From: an uncultured Hyphomicrobiales bacterium
Lineage (GTDB): Bacteria; Pseudomonadota; Alphaproteobacteria; Rhizobiales; Beijerinckiaceae
Direction: 5' to 3'
Length of the DNA stretch: 32,003 nucleotides
NCBI GenBank assembly: GCA_903877935.1
Contig: CAIRGA010000088.1
Span: 1 to 32,003, forward strand
The position numbers and the translations under genes are program-made. Numbering within the stretch: the first letter of the stretch is position 1; each line of letters opens with the position of its first letter. Below the pieces are notes generated by a model. It was not told the DNA's origin, searched no databases, and worked only from the letters and a program-made list of their open reading frames with translations. This document shows positions 31,113 to 32,003 of this stretch, piece by piece.

Positions 31113-31700
31113 TTAATCGAGCTTCATGCGAGCTTTTAAGCGGCCTAAGATCTTTTGATAAATGCCGCTAAAATCGAGGATGAAACAGGAATGAATATCT
31201 ACACCATTTCCGATTTCCGTTAGACGCTGCAAAACCTCAAAGGCCAGAACATCACCGATGAGCGGATGTAGGGCATCGTGATTTTTGTTGCCAACGATCA
31301 GCACGTCGTTCCGCGACCAAATATTAATTTCTGTCGGGACGGAGCTTTTAACCCCCGGCTTAGTCACCTTAAGATTAGGCGCAAGTTCGGAGGAGCGTCC
31401 CATCACATCAGTAATGTGATAGCCTATGACACCGGCCATTTTCGGCGTCACACCCATACGAACGAGTTCGGCCGTCACGCCAATATTGACCACCCTGCGC
31501 AGCGTAAAAATTCGGGCGCTGCCTTTACCGAGCGGCTTCATATCCGTTTCGCCGAGCGCAATGATGAGCGGTTCGCGGCTGAGCCAAGCTTTAAGAACAG
31601 TTGTCGTCAGATCAGCCGTAAATGCCGCGTCCCCGAGAAGGAATTGGGGCACGTCTAAAAACCCTTGGATTTGGGCTAAATCTTGATGCGAATAGGTCAT
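31113..31700 (-). CDS. Unrecognised protein with a possible MerR-like DNA-binding region
   Basis: I do not recognise the full protein (195 residues). The stretch FLLGDAAFTADLTTTVLKAWLSREPLIIAL...KGSARIFTLRRVVNIGVTAELVRMGVTPKMAGVIGYHI has the order of a MerR-type winged helix: a helix-turn-helix, a basic wing, then the 'AEL.R.GV.P..A' helix that follows it. The C-terminal half (EINIWSRNDVLIVGNKNHDALHPLIGDVLAFEVLQRL...CFILDFSGIYQKILGRLKARMKLD) is unfamiliar. No signal peptide or membrane segment. A CtrA box and a near-consensus promoter lie directly upstream, and the ATG has no Shine-Dalgarno, suggesting a leaderless mRNA. It may be a cell-cycle-linked regulator; this is inference. Confidence 0.6.
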   Translation of the reverse strand: MTYSHQDLAQIQGFLDVPQFLLGDAAFTADLTTTVLKAWLSREPLIIALGETDMKPLGKGSARIFTLRRVVNIGVTAELVRMGVTPKMAGVIGYHITDVMGRSSELAPNLKVTKPGVKSSVPTEINIWSRNDVLIVGNKNHDALHPLIGDVLAFEVLQRLTEIGNGVDIHSCFILDFSGIYQKILGRLKARMKLD

Positions 31701-31709
31701 GATCGCTAC

Positions 31710-31737
31710 AAGATACAGTTGTCACTTCCCCTGTCAA
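31710..31737 (-). promoter_or_regulatory. Near-consensus sigma-70 promoter of the MerR-like gene
   Basis: On the minus strand, TTGACA (31737-31732), a 16-base spacer and TATCTT (31715-31710). The expected start of transcription is about 31703, only a few bases before the ATG at 31700. There is no ribosome site in TGTAGCGATC before the ATG, consistent with leaderless translation. Confidence 0.6.
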
Positions 31738-31753
31738 TGTGGTTAACGATTAT

Positions 31754-31770
31754 GGTTAATGTCTTCTTAA
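31754..31770 (-). promoter_or_regulatory. CtrA binding site (TTAA-N7-TTAAC)
   Basis: On the minus strand, TTAAGAAGACATTAACC fits the CtrA consensus at every fixed position, 53 bases upstream of the MerR-like gene's ATG and 16 bases upstream of its -35 element. Two more TTAA copies (31743 and 31777) flank it at 13 and 10 base steps. Confidence 0.6.
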
Positions 31771-31941
31771 AGCACTTTAACCATGCACCATTGCGGGGGT
31801 GCGACAAGGAAGTGCGCAGCGATTGCGCGACGCAACGGGTGATTGTTGTTTGCGCGTGCAACAGCCTTGGCGCAATGGGGTGGGGCAGGGTAGACTAGGG
31901 TCAGGACAACAAAACGCAACGCCTGTTTGGATCTTTGAGCA

Positions 31942-32003
31942 ATGCAACGATTAAGCCTTCGCGAAGCGGCCCAATGGTCTGGAACCAACAAGTCAACGAT
32001 CCT
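31942..32003 (+). CDS. Start of a helix-turn-helix protein, cut by the window edge
   Basis: Twenty codons are visible (MQRLSLREAAQWSGTNKSTIL) before the window ends. The pattern 'LSLREAA...G.NKSTI' is that of the first helix-turn-helix of small DNA-binding proteins found on phages and plasmids and next to cell-division or replication genes. The spacer before it (31781-31941) has no clear ribosome site. The full product cannot be judged from here. Confidence 0.5.
   Translation, partial: MQRLSLREAAQWSGTNKSTI

Noticed and set aside
31743-31759. TTAA pair with 9-base spacing next to the CtrA box
   Set aside because: CtrA sites need 7 bases between the halves, so this pair does not qualify by itself; the 31754-31770 pair does.
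31683-31898. 71-codon plus-strand ORF in the right-hand spacer
   Set aside because: It spans the promoter and CtrA box of the divergent gene, with no motif or ribosome site.
1-32003. CRISPR array, rRNA or tRNA genes
   Set aside because: No regularly spaced direct repeats and no cloverleaf or rRNA sequence were recognised by eye; no tRNA scan was run.

Overview
The window looks like chromosomal DNA from an alphaproteobacterium, most likely of the Hyphomicrobiales (Rhizobiales) grade. The evidence is the maf-yacG pair behind infA, the Atm1-type ABC exporter next to psd-pssA, bactofilins, a citramalate synthase, and two good matches to the alphaproteobacterial CtrA box (TTAA-N7-TTAAC). No phage, plasmid or insertion sequence core is visible, and I found no tRNA, rRNA or CRISPR array. 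The genus cannot be named from what I see.

Layout. 1-4.0 kb: cysS, a 312-base stretch holding two dispersed palindromic repeats and a second copy of the cysS 3' end, a GNAT acetyltransferase and cimA. 4.0-5.3 kb: a hicA-hicB type toxin-antitoxin pair behind a perfect 14-bp inverted repeat, then a convergent LOG-family hydrolase. 5.4-11.3 kb: a LysM protein, an Atm1-type ABC exporter, psd and pssA (phosphatidylethanolamine synthesis), infA, maf and yacG. 11.4-16.0 kb: a secreted or anchored PLD-family nuclease with a CtrA box in front, meeting tail to tail a TPR-GT41 (O-GlcNAc transferase type) glycosyltransferase, then pgi. 16.2-19.9 kb: an SDR dehydrogenase, selO, bioY and a membrane-anchored Cys phosphatase. 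20.1-26.0 kb: a B12/heme-type sensor protein resembling AerR/PpaA, then a complete branched-chain amino acid ABC transporter (livK, livH, a livM-livG fusion, livF). 26.1-32.0 kb: an ABC-F ATPase, a 463-base non-coding stretch with strong hairpin potential, two tandem bactofilins, a small secreted protein, a CAP/SCP lipoprotein, a membrane protein, a putative MerR-like DNA-binding protein with a CtrA box and a near-consensus promoter set very close to its start codon, and the first 20 codons of a helix-turn-helix protein at the right edge.

Most of the window is housekeeping. The places most worth a second look are the two CtrA boxes in front of little-studied genes, the cysS tail duplicated around a palindromic element, the HicA whose usual Gly-Ser-His reads Gly-Ser-Arg, the GT41 enzyme with an altered nucleotide-loop histidine, the AerR/PpaA-like sensor, and the structured stretch around 27.87-27.95 kb. 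I did not find a convincing new multi-gene system; the leads are individual loci and regulatory sites.
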